A stretch of DNA of 64,000 nt. It comes from Prorocentrum cordatum. Taxonomy: Eukaryota; Sar; Dinophyceae; Prorocentrales; Prorocentraceae. The stretch covers positions 999,247-1,063,246 of the forward strand of contig CAUYUJ010000336.1 in the NCBI GenBank assembly GCA_963575745.1. The letters run 5' to 3'. Positions 56,123 through 64,000 of the stretch are shown in pieces; positions within the stretch are counted from its first letter, which is position 1, and every line of letters begins with the position of its first letter. The notes beneath the pieces were generated by a model that was given only the letters and a program-made list of their open reading frames with translations, did no database searches and was not told the DNA's origin. The position numbers and the translations under genes were made by a program.

Positions 56123-56144
56123 TTTGAGCCCAAATGGCTACGGA
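56123..56144 (-). other. Spliced-leader relic of gene E
   Basis: The minus strand reads CCGTAGCCATTTGGGCTC then AAA, 19 of 21 positions identical to the leader. It lies 37 nt upstream of the ATG of gene E. Confidence 0.8.
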
Positions 56145-56510
56145 GGAGGGCCAGGTCGGAGGTCGGATGGACGGTGTCTGAACAGACGGAGTAGGGAGTC
56201 GGACAGTCGGAATGTAATACGGATGGTGAGGAGCGGCATGCGTGTCATAGTGAGCATATACGATGCGAGCCACGTGAACGTATTCAAAACCACGAGGTGG
56301 TATAATAAGCATTGTCCAGGTCTAGTTGGCAAGGATCCTATATAAGTCGGATTCCTAGCATGCGAGGAAGTCTCCAGCGAGAGCCCTGCATGCAAGCATG
56401 TGCGCTGCCCAGTGTCTGGTGTAAGGCATTCGTGTTTAGTGAGTGATGTCAGTCGCTTCTCCTAACATGCCAGGCTGTTCTATCCTACAGTGGACGGATC
56501 GTTGCACGAC
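56145..56510. other. No gene recognised
   Basis: Unique sequence with short GTCGGA repeats near 56150-56215 separates gene E from the next microsatellite. Confidence 0.5.
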
Positions 56511-56514
56511 GATA

Positions 56515-56719
56515 TTGGTGATGATGATGGTGACGATGATGGCGATGATGATGATGATGATGATGATGATGACGATGCTGATGATGATGATGATGATGAT
56601 GATTGTGATGATGATGTTGATGATGTTGATGATGCTGATGATGCTGATTACGATGCCGATTATGATGCTGCTGATGATGATGACGTTGATGATGAAAATG
56701 ATGATGATGATGGTGATGG

Positions 56720-56760
<41 letters not shown>

Positions 56761-56790
56761 GTGCTGATGATGATGATTTTTTTGGTCAGG
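56515..56790. repeat. (GAT)n trinucleotide repeat
   Basis: An imperfect GAT/GAC repeat reading as poly-Asp. It separates genes E and C/D. Confidence 0.95.
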
Positions 56791-56955
56791 CTCTCGAGCC
56801 ATACGCGGCCAAAGCCACGCCTGTTGCGACGTCGACGGGCCACGGCCATGCCAGCGAGAAGGCTGGCTGCTTCGGAACTCGGGGGAAGCAGGCGGCGCGC
56901 TCGCTGATTGCAGCGAGCCTCGTATACTGCACAGGTCGTGCGGGATTGTGTCAAT

Positions 56956-58169
56956 CTAGGCTTTCTCCTTCTTGATGCGCTTCGCCTGCGGCAACGTCCT
57001 GTCGTAGTGAACCTTGAGCTCGTTGTATTCGTCGTGCGCCCCGTCGACTGCTTTGGCCACAGACACTATGGTAGGCTCGTCGGTGATCTTCTTGGTGACC
57101 AGCTTCTCCAGAGAGGTGTAGACCTTTGCGACCCGCGGAATGCATGCCGTGATGTCGTCGTGGAGCGCAGCTGTGTATTTTCCACCCTGTGAATCCTCAA
57201 ACATGCTCTTCAGAGATGTGATGATCTCCCCTAGGTTGCGCAGGGGCTTGCGAGCATCGTTCTTGATGGCGTCGATCGTCTTCTTGTGCTTGTCCATCTC
57301 GGGAGCCGTGCTCGCGGCAGACTCCGTCTTGATGGTGGCGCCCTCCTCTGCTGCGGAGATGGCCGTGGTGTTGCCAGCCATGATGCCCGCAGCATCGCTG
57401 ATGTTCTTGAACGCCTCGGCCGCATCCTCGACGCTCTGCAGCTCCTCCACCCCCTTGGCGATCTGCGAGTCCTCGGTGAGTTCCGATCGGCCTCCAGTCT
57501 CACTCCAGACCTTGTACTCTGTGATCCACTCTCCTGTCAAGCCCGTGTCGGGGTCAGGACGCTCTTCTAAGCGCCCTCGCCACGAGTGCGACTCACACCC
57601 GCGCACTGCTTCCCAACTCACCCATTCAAAGTCGAGTTCAAGGGAGGGCAATTGAGCGTATACGCTCAATTGTCCTCCCTTGAACTCGAATGAAAATGAT
57701 AGTAGCAAGAGTCGCCACGTAGGCATATGGTTTTATTGAAGTCGAATGGGCGCGTGGGAAGTCAGTGTGGGGATGTTTGCGGTAGCGTGGCAACTCCTGA
57801 CTTCAGTTTGCCCTCCGTCTTCTCAGGGCCCCACAGGTCAATCATCTGTTTCTTGGTCATCCACTGGAAGAGGCTGTTCGCCGACATCACGCCAGATATT
57901 TTTTTAGTGGTTTCTATTGTCGTCTTGACCGTGCCCTCCTTGATCTTGTGCGCCAGGAACTTCTCGAGATACTCCTGCTTCTGGGTCTTCCCCATTGAAC
58001 TGTAAGCATCATATACGCCTTGACTCTGCAACCAGTACGACATGTTCGACCTCTGCCTCTTGAGCTCGCGAGCGTCGACGAGCATCTGCCGAGCGGCCTC
58101 CAAGTCGGCTTTCTCGACGATCGGCATCTCCAATGTTGCAGGCTCTTTCGTTTTTTTCTTCGGGGCCAT
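56956..58169 (-). CDS. Gene C/D: coiled-coil accessory protein, two exons
   Basis: Exon 1 runs from the ATG at 58169 (MAPKKKTKEPATLEMP) to 57797 and exon 2 from 57575 to 56956. Joined they give 330 residues in one frame. The product has a basic N-terminus, helices RELKRQRSNMSYWLQSQG and KTQKQEYLEKFLAHKIKEG, a WMTKKQMIDLWG segment, a GRLEERPDPDTGLTGEW junction, then an Ala/Glu-rich region and a C-terminal coiled coil ending QAKRIKKEKA. The layout parallels G/H at 35.6-36.6 kb. No catalytic motif is seen, so a structural or DNA-binding role is possible. An alternative reading is two separate genes, 58169-57762 and 57726-56956. Confidence 0.6.
57576..57796 (-). other. Predicted 221-nt intron with AGG borders and inverted-repeat structure
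   Basis: Exon 1 ends ...AAGTCAG and the intron starts GAGTTGCC; it ends GTGGCGAG and exon 2 starts GGCGCTTAG. AGG is thus repeated at both borders, with a GA-AG intron of the non-canonical type known in dinoflagellates. The two intron ends share inverted blocks GCCACG, CACTG, CTTCCCA and CCCATTC. The middle is a 28+28-bp palindrome (57633-57688) with one mismatch. Another in-frame acceptor lies at 57534. Confidence 0.6.
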
Positions 58170-58225
58170 CCCGAATACAGATCCAAGGGTTTCGATGTAG
58201 AAGAGGCCGCTGCAGGCTCGCGAAC

Positions 58226-58250
58226 TGGAGCCAAAAAGAGCAACTAAGGA
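58226..58250 (-). other. Weak spliced-leader-like relic upstream of gene C/D
   Basis: The minus strand has CCTTAG, then CTCTTTTTGGCTC and CAG, resembling the leader with an insertion. It lies about 57 nt upstream of the ATG. The TTTTGGCTC core is exact. Confidence 0.4.
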
Positions 58251-58295
58251 CCCATAACTCCTGGGACCGACAGAAAAAACAGAACAAAACAGAAA

Positions 58296-58525
58296 AAAAC
58301 AGAATTCTGTCGAGTCTGTCGGGGCCCCCCTGCCGGAATTCTGTCGACCCATTTTCCCTGTGAAAAATCAACAAAAACAGCCCGACAGAATTCTGCCGAC
58401 CCCCCAAAAACAGAATCGCCGGAATTCTGTTTTTTTCCTGTTTTTTTTCTGCCAAATTTCCACAAGCACAAGCTGACAGAATTTGCCGGAATTCTGCCGT
58501 TTTTGCCGGAATTCTGTCGGATTTC
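58296..58525. repeat. Cluster of six GAATTC-centred palindromes
   Basis: The word CCGGAATTCTGTCG, or its complement CGACAGAATTCTG, occurs around 58302, 58336, 58388, 58422, 58489 and 58509, separated by A-rich or T-rich spacers. It lies directly upstream of gene C/D. Confidence 0.8.
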
Positions 58526-58559
58526 TGTCGGTAAGGGGGAAGGGTACGGAAGACCACGC

Positions 58560-59380
58560 TGGACACGCTGTCCCTGGGTCACTCTTCGGGGCCATCGGCG
58601 GTGGCCCCCGCAGGTCGGACAGGGGCAAACGAAGTTCGGAATATTAATGCCCTCGACCGTCGCGGATCGCTGCAAGGTCGAGGATGGAGGAGCAGGAGGA
58701 GGAGGAGGAGCAGGAGGAGGAGGAGGAGGAGGAGGAGGAGGGGGAGGAGGAGGAGGGAGGAGGAGGAGGAGGAGGAGGAGGAGGGAGGAGGAGGAGGAGG
58801 AGGGAGGAGGAGGAGGAGGAGGAGGGAGGAGGAGGAGGAGGAGGAGGAGGAGGAGGAGGAGGAGGAAAAGGAGGAGGAGGAGGAGGAGTCCCCGTGGTGG
58901 GCTCATCCGGCAATTCTGGGTTATGCCAGCCCGTCGGTTTTGAACCCCGTTGGAGGGCCCTCGTCTGGAAGGCGAGGTTGATGTCGTGCCCAGCCCCCCT
59001 TGTCGAGATCATGTGGGGGTGGGGTCGAGGCATCCTGTGGACGGGTTCGAGACCTCTTGGGACGGTTTCGCGAGCTCCTGGGGATGGGGTCGAGAGCGCT
59101 ATGATGAATGACAAGGGGGGAGGATGGAGCAAGGACGATTTGCCCAGTATGAGTCGGCACAGTACGTGAGCACTACGCAAGCGTCGGGCCAGCGTTTGGC
59201 ACACGTGCGCAAAGCACCATGTCAGTAAGTGAACCAATACCCTCTGTGCGATCAAGTGCCACATAGTAGATATGGAGTGTCCGAGTCCGCGCACCACCAC
59301 AACTTTGAAGTACGCTACACCATCAGCATCCGATATATCATGTAGGGCCCACCATCCACTACCTCGTTCTCTTAGAACCC
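58560..59380. repeat. (GGA)n microsatellite and a GGGGTCGAGAGC repeat
   Basis: GGA repeats occupy about 58680-58890. From 59018 to 59100, 30-35-bp units with GGGTCGAGAGCTCCTGGGGA-type sequence recur; the same family is at 61285-61440. No gene is recognised. Confidence 0.75.
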
Positions 59381-60220
59381 TTACGGCATCTGTGAATCCT
59401 GCGGCACTTGTGAGTCGGGCGCGTCTTCACCATCACCATCATCATCCGTCTTGCTGGTCTTCGGCTTCGGCGGTGAGATCGGGTCGCTCGCGGTGCGCTT
59501 GACACCAGGTTTACCCTTCGTCTCGTTGTAGTTATCGACCACGGTCTGGAGGTCTGCGTACTCGGCCGCCACGTTGGCCAACACCTCCTTCATGCGGTTG
59601 GCCATGGTGAGGTTCGGCTGCGGAGAACTCTCGAAAAAACTCTGAGCTGCGGCGACGGTGGTCTTCAGGTCGTCAATCGCGTCGATCAGCGAGTTGGTGT
59701 ACTTCCCAGGCTCGACCGCCCATGTAGAGATGACCGTGCCGATGTCCTGGAGCGAGAGCATCGAGTCGCTGACGTACTGTTGCAGCGCGCTGCCCTCGAA
59801 GTGGTTGTCGCCGTCGTCGGCTGCTGGCTGGCTGTCGTCGTCAATCTGGATCGGGCTCCCCTGGACGCAGCGCTCCTTGCGAGATCGGAAGTAATGGAAT
59901 GGAGAACCAGGGGGAAGAGCTGATGAGGAGGGACGAGGAGGAGGAGGAGGAGGAGGAGGAGGAGGAGGAGGAGGAGTTGAAACAGACGAGGCCTGAAAGG
60001 AAAGTGCCTCCTCTGAGCCAGCTCCCCCGAAACGTCCCTTGGGGTGTCTGGGGCGCGGGCAGCGCCATAAAACAAACACATAGTACTGAGCAATGCTATT
60101 CTTTTTTGTTTTATAGCGCTGCCCGCGATGGAACCGTCGCCAGAAACTCGCACGGAGGAGGACCGTGTTCGAGTAGGACGAAGCAGAGACGGTCAAAACG
60201 GCCAAAACGCTGACGGCCAA
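59381..60220 (-). CDS. Gene B: partial accessory protein related to the D part of C/D
   Basis: The open frame is 279 codons, but the first 100 cross a foldback (60054-60127) and a CCT microsatellite (poly-Pro), so the real start or exon border is probably near 59900. The convincing part has an acidic region (QIDDDSQPAADDGDNHFEG), then helices LIDAIDDLKTTVAAAQSFFE and MKEVLANVAAEYADLQTVVD, and a Lys/Pro-rich tail SPPKPKTSKT. The helices resemble IDAIKNDARKPLRNLGEI, then ITSLKSMFE, in exon 2 of C/D. It may be a truncated duplicate of that gene. Function is unknown. Confidence 0.45.
   Translation of the reverse strand: MAVSVLAVLTVSASSYSNTVLLRASFWRRFHRGQRYKTKKNSIAQYYVFVLWRCPRPRHPKGRFGGAGSEEALSFQASSVSTPPPPPPPPPPPPPRPSSSALPPGSPFHYFRSRKERCVQGSPIQIDDDSQPAADDGDNHFEGSALQQYVSDSMLSLQDIGTVISTWAVEPGKYTNSLIDAIDDLKTTVAAAQSFFESSPQPNLTMANRMKEVLANVAAEYADLQTVVDNYNETKGKPGVKRTASDPISPPKPKTSKTDDDGDGEDAPDSQVPQDSQMP
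60054..60127. repeat. 23-bp inverted repeat inside the 5' part of gene B
   Basis: CGCGGGCAGCGCCATAAAAC continuing to 60076 pairs with 60105-60127 with one mismatch. The loop is 28 nt. Like the C/D intron it is a near-palindrome in a transcribed position. Confidence 0.8.
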
Positions 60221-61013
60221 AACGAGTTGGCCAAAACGCTGACGGTCAACCCGAGGGTAAGGGGAATGTGAACGATTGAGAGTTGCAGTCGCCGGAGTTC
60301 GCTCCGTCTAGCTCGTCCTAAATAAGGCCGAGGCTGGAGGAGGGGAATGGGGGTGATATAATCGGCAGGGTCAAACGGATGAAGATGAGAACAGAAGTGG
60401 AGGAATCTACAAAACACTGAGCAGGAGGAGGAGAAGGAGGAGGATGAGGAGGAGGATGAGGAGGATGAGGAGGATGAGGAGGAGGAGGAGGAGGAGGAGG
60501 AGGAGGAAGCGGAGGAGGAAGAACAAAGGGAGGAGCACGGCAAGGATGGGGGAGAGCTCCTGCGGTGCACCTGGCGTCGGCGCGGCCGACGTGACGGGGC
60601 CATCCAGGCTGAATGCAACCCCTGAGAATGGGCGAAATTCGGACATCTATATCTATATTTAGCCAATGCCAACGCACGTCGTGCGAAGCACTAGCGCCAG
60701 CTTGGGCCAATGTCTTACGGAAAGCGAAGCACTAATCAAGCATGGGGTCCAAACCTAGAACCACGAGCACCACGCGGCACCGCGCTCGAGGAGGACCCAC
60801 TGCCACCATCGAGGAGCAGGATGAGAAGGATGAGAGGACGGAGGGCGTGGAAGTGGAGGATGAGGGGTTAACACCATACGAGAGAGCACCACGCGGCACC
60901 ACTCGGCGTGTAACCAACGGACCCCAGATCGTCGAATTCCCAGATCTGTTGTTTGACAAGGTTTGTCAGGGTCATGTTCGTTCGCATGCTGACGTTCGCC
61001 CAGTCTACTCATA

Positions 61014-61060
<47 letters not shown>

Positions 61061-61449
61061 CTGTCTTTCTACAAACGGTTCTTCATGTACGTGCAATATC
61101 AGAGTATTCATTCCCCCCATTCTGGAGGATCATATTGTGCTGTACTCCACTCCACCCTACTCTTTTCTACCCCACTCTGCTCTACTCCTTCTCTACTCGT
61201 GCTTTACATGTGCCCTACTCCTACTCGGCCAGGCTCTAATATATCTCTAGCTCTGTGTCTACGTGCATTTCTAATCGCTGCCTTCCTGGGGACGGGGTCG
61301 AGAGCTCCGAATTGACAGACGGCTGGAGAGGATAAGGTCGAGAGCTCCAGTGGACGGGGACGGGGTCGAAAGCTCCTGGGGACGGGGGCGAGGCCTCCAG
61401 AGGACGGTGTCGAGACCTTCTGTGGATGGGGTCGAGAGCATGACGATGG

Positions 61450-61487
<38 letters not shown>

Positions 61488-61555
61488 CTGATGCTGATGT
61501 TGATGCTGATGATGATGATGATTGTGATGATGATGGTAGTGGTGATTGATGATGG

Positions 61556-61593
<38 letters not shown>

Positions 61594-61729
61594 CGCATGT
61601 CGATGAAGATGGTGATTGTGAACGCGGGTGGTGACGATGAGTTTTTGCTTGCCTTCCTGGGCGCGCGGCCGCTCGCACGCTGAACGTACCGCACCAACCG
61701 CCAGCCAGGGCAGCCAAGCAGGCTTGAGA
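60221..61729. repeat. Intergenic: GGA, CT and GAT microsatellites and a 33-bp repeat
   Basis: A GGA tract lies at about 60420-60535, a CT tract at 61017-61057, GGGGTCGAGAGCTCC-type units at 61285-61440 and a GAT tract at 61440-61615. A plus-strand frame from 60742 (MGSKPRTTSTTRHRARGGPT) is charged and non-repetitive but unrecognised. It contains a direct repeat GAGCACCACGCGGCACC near 60767 and 60885. Confidence 0.6.
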
Positions 61730-62818
61730 CTAAGCCTGGCCGTCAACCTCATCAGGGAGAGATCCCTCCTCGAGCATCTTGTTGCATTCCTGGATCTTGG
61801 CCCTGCCACTGATGCCTGCACGATTGCAGGCCTCCTCCTTGCTCATCCCCATCTTGAGGCAACGATTCTTTTCTGTGTGGTAGGCGGTGCTGTGCAGGCG
61901 CTTGCGCCAGACAGCGAACGGCACCTTGTCCCACTTGGCGGGCTTGGGCATCGTCTTCTTGGGATCCTTGCGCTTGGAGGCCTTCATGACCTTCATCGCC
62001 TTCATGGGCTTGGAGTTCTTCGTGCACTTCATCGCCTTGGTGAGCTTGGAGGTCTTCATATCCTTGTTCAGCGCAGCGAATGCTGAGGGGGCTACTGCTT
62101 GTGAGGGTGGCTCTACCAGCGACTTCACCTCGGCCAGCGGGACGCCTCCCACTTCAAGTGCCCAAGCTGGGTCGTGCGACTTGGTGCCGATCCTCTTCTT
62201 CTTCTCGGTCGTCGGGGTCCCTCCGGCATCGAACGCGGCATCCAAGATCGCCTTCAGCTCAGGGTTGGCGGTCGCACGAAGTTGATCATTATCAATATCC
62301 TCGCTCTCGCTAGGGATCTCGACGTACGGCGCAGGAACACGAGGTGGAGTCCCCAACACAACGAGGTCTTGATCGGCATCATCGGCGATGGCTGCGGTCT
62401 CGCACTCGGGCTTCTTCACCAAGCCCAACAGTAGAGCGAACTCTTTACGCCACTGGCGAGGCACTTGCCTTTCTTTGCTGACCATGTTGCGCATCTGAGA
62501 AACAATCGCCCTGAAGAGCAGGATGCCCTTCTCGAGATGAGCATCGTCGATGCCGAGACCCTTATCGCGATTGAATTTCTTGGCGGCCTTGCAGAACGAT
62601 GCTTGGTTCACGTTGGCGCCTCCACTTTTCTGTAGCAACAGTGTGAGAGCAGGACGGAACGAGTTGGCTGCTTCCCATTTGACAGCTCCTTTGAAATTGA
62701 ATGACGTATATGGAATGAAAGCGTCCTTCTTAATGGCAGTGACGGGCAAGAGGCTCAAAATATCGAGATACTCATCTTCTTGAAGGTCGACGGATTGTCT
62801 CCGAGTTTTTTTTGCCAT
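61730..62818 (-). CDS. Gene A: basic accessory protein with K/M/A-rich linker
   Basis: The start is taken as the ATG at 62818 (MAKKTRRQSV), just after an SL relic. An ATG at 62869 would read through the relic and is unlikely. The 362-residue protein has an N-terminal globular domain of about 140 residues (AFIPYTSFNFKGAVKWEAAN, QWRKEFALLLGLVKKPE), an acidic middle, a basic Lys/Met/Ala linker (LTKAMKCTKNSKPMKAMKVM) at about 240-290, and a C-terminal domain (WRKRLHSTAYHTEKNRCLKM, SKEEACNRAGISGRAKIQ). Similar MKAMK linkers recur in dinoflagellate proteins; the role is unknown, perhaps DNA or chromatin binding. It is the first gene of the minus-strand cassette. Confidence 0.65.
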   Translation of the reverse strand: MAKKTRRQSVDLQEDEYLDILSLLPVTAIKKDAFIPYTSFNFKGAVKWEAANSFRPALTLLLQKSGGANVNQASFCKAAKKFNRDKGLGIDDAHLEKGILLFRAIVSQMRNMVSKERQVPRQWRKEFALLLGLVKKPECETAAIADDADQDLVVLGTPPRVPAPYVEIPSESEDIDNDQLRATANPELKAILDAAFDAGGTPTTEKKKRIGTKSHDPAWALEVGGVPLAEVKSLVEPPSQAVAPSAFAALNKDMKTSKLTKAMKCTKNSKPMKAMKVMKASKRKDPKKTMPKPAKWDKVPFAVWRKRLHSTAYHTEKNRCLKMGMSKEEACNRAGISGRAKIQECNKMLEEGSLPDEVDGQA

Positions 62819-62841
62819 GTGCCGATTTTCAAAACTCGACC

Positions 62842-62863
62842 GCGAGCCCAAATGGCTATACGG
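62842..62863 (-). other. Spliced-leader relic of gene A
   Basis: The minus strand reads CCGTATAGCCATTTGGGCTC. It matches the leader except for an inserted TA, one T-to-G change and an altered 3' end. It lies 24 nt upstream of the ATG at 62818. Confidence 0.65.
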
Positions 62864-62887
62864 GAACAAGGGGTGCGGACATGGTCA

Positions 62888-63085
62888 CCATCAGCACCAT
62901 CAGTACCATCATCATCATCATCATCATCCTCATCATCATCATCATCATCATCATTATCATCATCACCATCATCATCACCATCATCATCATCATCATCATC
63001 AACCACAACCTCATCATCGTAATCCTCGCCATCATCATCTTCATCACCACCATCGTCACAATCGTTGTCGCAACCACCATCGTCA
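62888..63085. repeat. (ATC)n trinucleotide repeat
   Basis: A CAT/CAC/ATC repeat upstream of gene A. Frames through it are low-complexity. Confidence 0.95.
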
Positions 63086-63262
63086 TCGGCATACCACGCG
63101 ATGGATACAGCGCGGAAGTGTCAGCACAAAATTTCTATCATACATAACGTCGCACTACATATTGTGACCATGTGATTCATATGAGTTGTTGGTGTCTCAT
63201 TGGTTGCGCGTTGTCGTTCCTAAGATGTGGGGCAAGCCTACAAGCCCGACTTGGTACCAAAG

Positions 63263-63391
63263 GCGTCAATTCTTCAATATTGGAGCGGCGCTCTCATATT
63301 GGGTTGCCTTTTACGTTTTTTGGTATCGTTTCGTCTTTTATTGGGGAATAGCTCCCAATATTTGGGGTAACCACCCCAATTCTGTTGACGC
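63263..63391. repeat. Inverted repeat GCGTCAA...TTGACGC with inner CAATATTGG arms
   Basis: GCGTCAAT at 63263 pairs with TTGACGC ending at 63391. Inside it, CAATATTGGAGC pairs with GCTCCCAATATT. It lies between gene A and the right array. The motif GCGTCAATTCT also occurs in the palindrome at the left edge (53472-53493). Confidence 0.5.
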
Positions 63392-63432
63392 TGCGCTTAC
63401 TTCTACACGCATGCTCCTATCTTATGACGCGT

Positions 63433-63445
63433 TGGGTGCTCGGGG
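63433..63445. repeat. Right 13-bp inverted motif (TGGGTGCTCGGGG)
   Basis: Exact reverse complement of 53394-53406, directly followed by the right 54-bp array. Confidence 0.6.
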
Positions 63446-63890
63446 TCAGGCCGAATAGAGGCTTCGCGAGCTTCACCGGGCGTCAAGGGAATTGAGGCGT
63501 CAGGCCGAATAAAGGATTCACGGACTTCGGCGGGCGTCAGGGGAATATAAGATTCAGACCGAATAGAGGCTTCACGGGCGTCACCGGGCGTCAGGGGAAT
63601 AGAGGCTTCAGGCCGAATAAAGGCTTCACGAGCTTCAGTGGGAGTCAGGGGAATACAAGGTTCAGGCCGAATAGGCGCGCCTAGGGTCGCTACCCCACCA
63701 GTGCGTCGCAACTCGTAGGCCGAATAGAGGCGTCAAAAGCCGAGTGGAGGTTTCAGGCCGAATAGAGACTTCAGGCCGAATAGAAGCTTCACGAGCTTCA
63801 ATGGGCGTCAACGGAATAAAGGCTTCAGGCCGCACAGCAGCGCCACGAGCTCCACCGGGCGCCAGCGGAAGAGAAGCGCCACCGCAGCTC
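63446..63890 (-). repeat. 54-bp minisatellite encoding an 18-residue repeat (right array)
   Basis: About eight units of the same sequence and orientation as the array at 52.83-53.39 kb. Minus-strand frame 63711-63403 reads IRPEASIPLTPGDAREAS-type repeats without a stop. Both arrays end on the plus-strand right side with GAGCTCCACCGGGCGCCAG-like sequence. Confidence 0.8.
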
Positions 63891-63918
63891 CTTGGGGGAA
63901 TCGCGCTTTCAAATAGTG

Positions 63919-64000
63919 CCCCCCCCCCCCCCCCCCCCGGGCCAGGCCACCATGTGTATATATATGTATGTGTATATATACATATACACAGGTGTATATG
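63919..64000. repeat. C-run and TATA microsatellite at window end
   Basis: A 20-base C homopolymer (63919-63938) is followed by a TATATG/TATACA repeat that runs to the end of the window. Confidence 0.9.

Noticed and set aside
63186-63458. Plus-strand 90-codon frame with a hydrophobic stretch (AFYVFWYRFVFYWG)
   Set aside because: It lies in an inverted-repeat, T-rich spacer and runs into the 54-bp array; there is no start context or homologue to support it.

Overview
This window looks like nuclear DNA of a dinoflagellate. The main reason is a set of sequences close to the 22-nt dinoflagellate spliced leader (core CCGTAGCCATTTTGGCTC) lying just 5' of several coding regions. Such genomic 'SL relics' are left when trans-spliced mRNAs are reverse-transcribed and re-inserted. 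High GC, introns with short boundary repeats, very abundant microsatellites, K/M/A-rich proteins and degenerate LINEs agree. A high-GC species such as Prorocentrum is plausible, but the species cannot be fixed from the sequence. No bacterial-style operons, rRNA or tRNA genes, or CRISPR arrays were seen.

Layout. 1-6 kb: GC-rich repeats, no gene recognised. 6.0-10.8 kb: a decayed LINE on the minus strand (APE-type endonuclease, reverse transcriptase (RT), zinc finger). 12.0-17.55 kb: a second decayed minus-strand LINE (ORF1-like coiled coil, endonuclease, RT, RNase H) whose 5' end carries a 21/22 match to the spliced leader. 17.6-33.9 kb: tandem repeats and microsatellites without convincing genes. 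34.0-43.3 kb: plus-strand cluster of dinoflagellate-type proteins ending in a transposase-like gene interrupted by a 2.1-kb intron filled with a CACTACT array. 43.6-50.9 kb: repeats, foldbacks and a degenerate coding stretch. 50.96-51.78 kb: an SL-relic-led gene for a secreted thrombospondin type 1 protein. 52.4-63.9 kb: a minus-strand cluster (A, B, C/D, E) ending in an intact 627-residue transposase-like gene and flanked on both sides by arrays of the same 54-bp minisatellite.

The most interesting observation is that the 34-43 kb and 54-63 kb regions look like two versions of one cassette: a basic accessory gene, a coiled-coil accessory gene (C/D or G/H), then a large protein E with conserved Asp, Cys-x2-Cys and LD-x2-H-x2-D positions. 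I propose, as inference, an undescribed multigene transposon-like family. Two introns in these genes are bounded by short direct repeats and have inverted-repeat structure, as expected of introner-type (transposon-derived) introns.

Many coding regions are frameshifted, often at homopolymers, so real decay and sequencing error cannot be separated here. Functions are assigned from motifs only; no database search was run.
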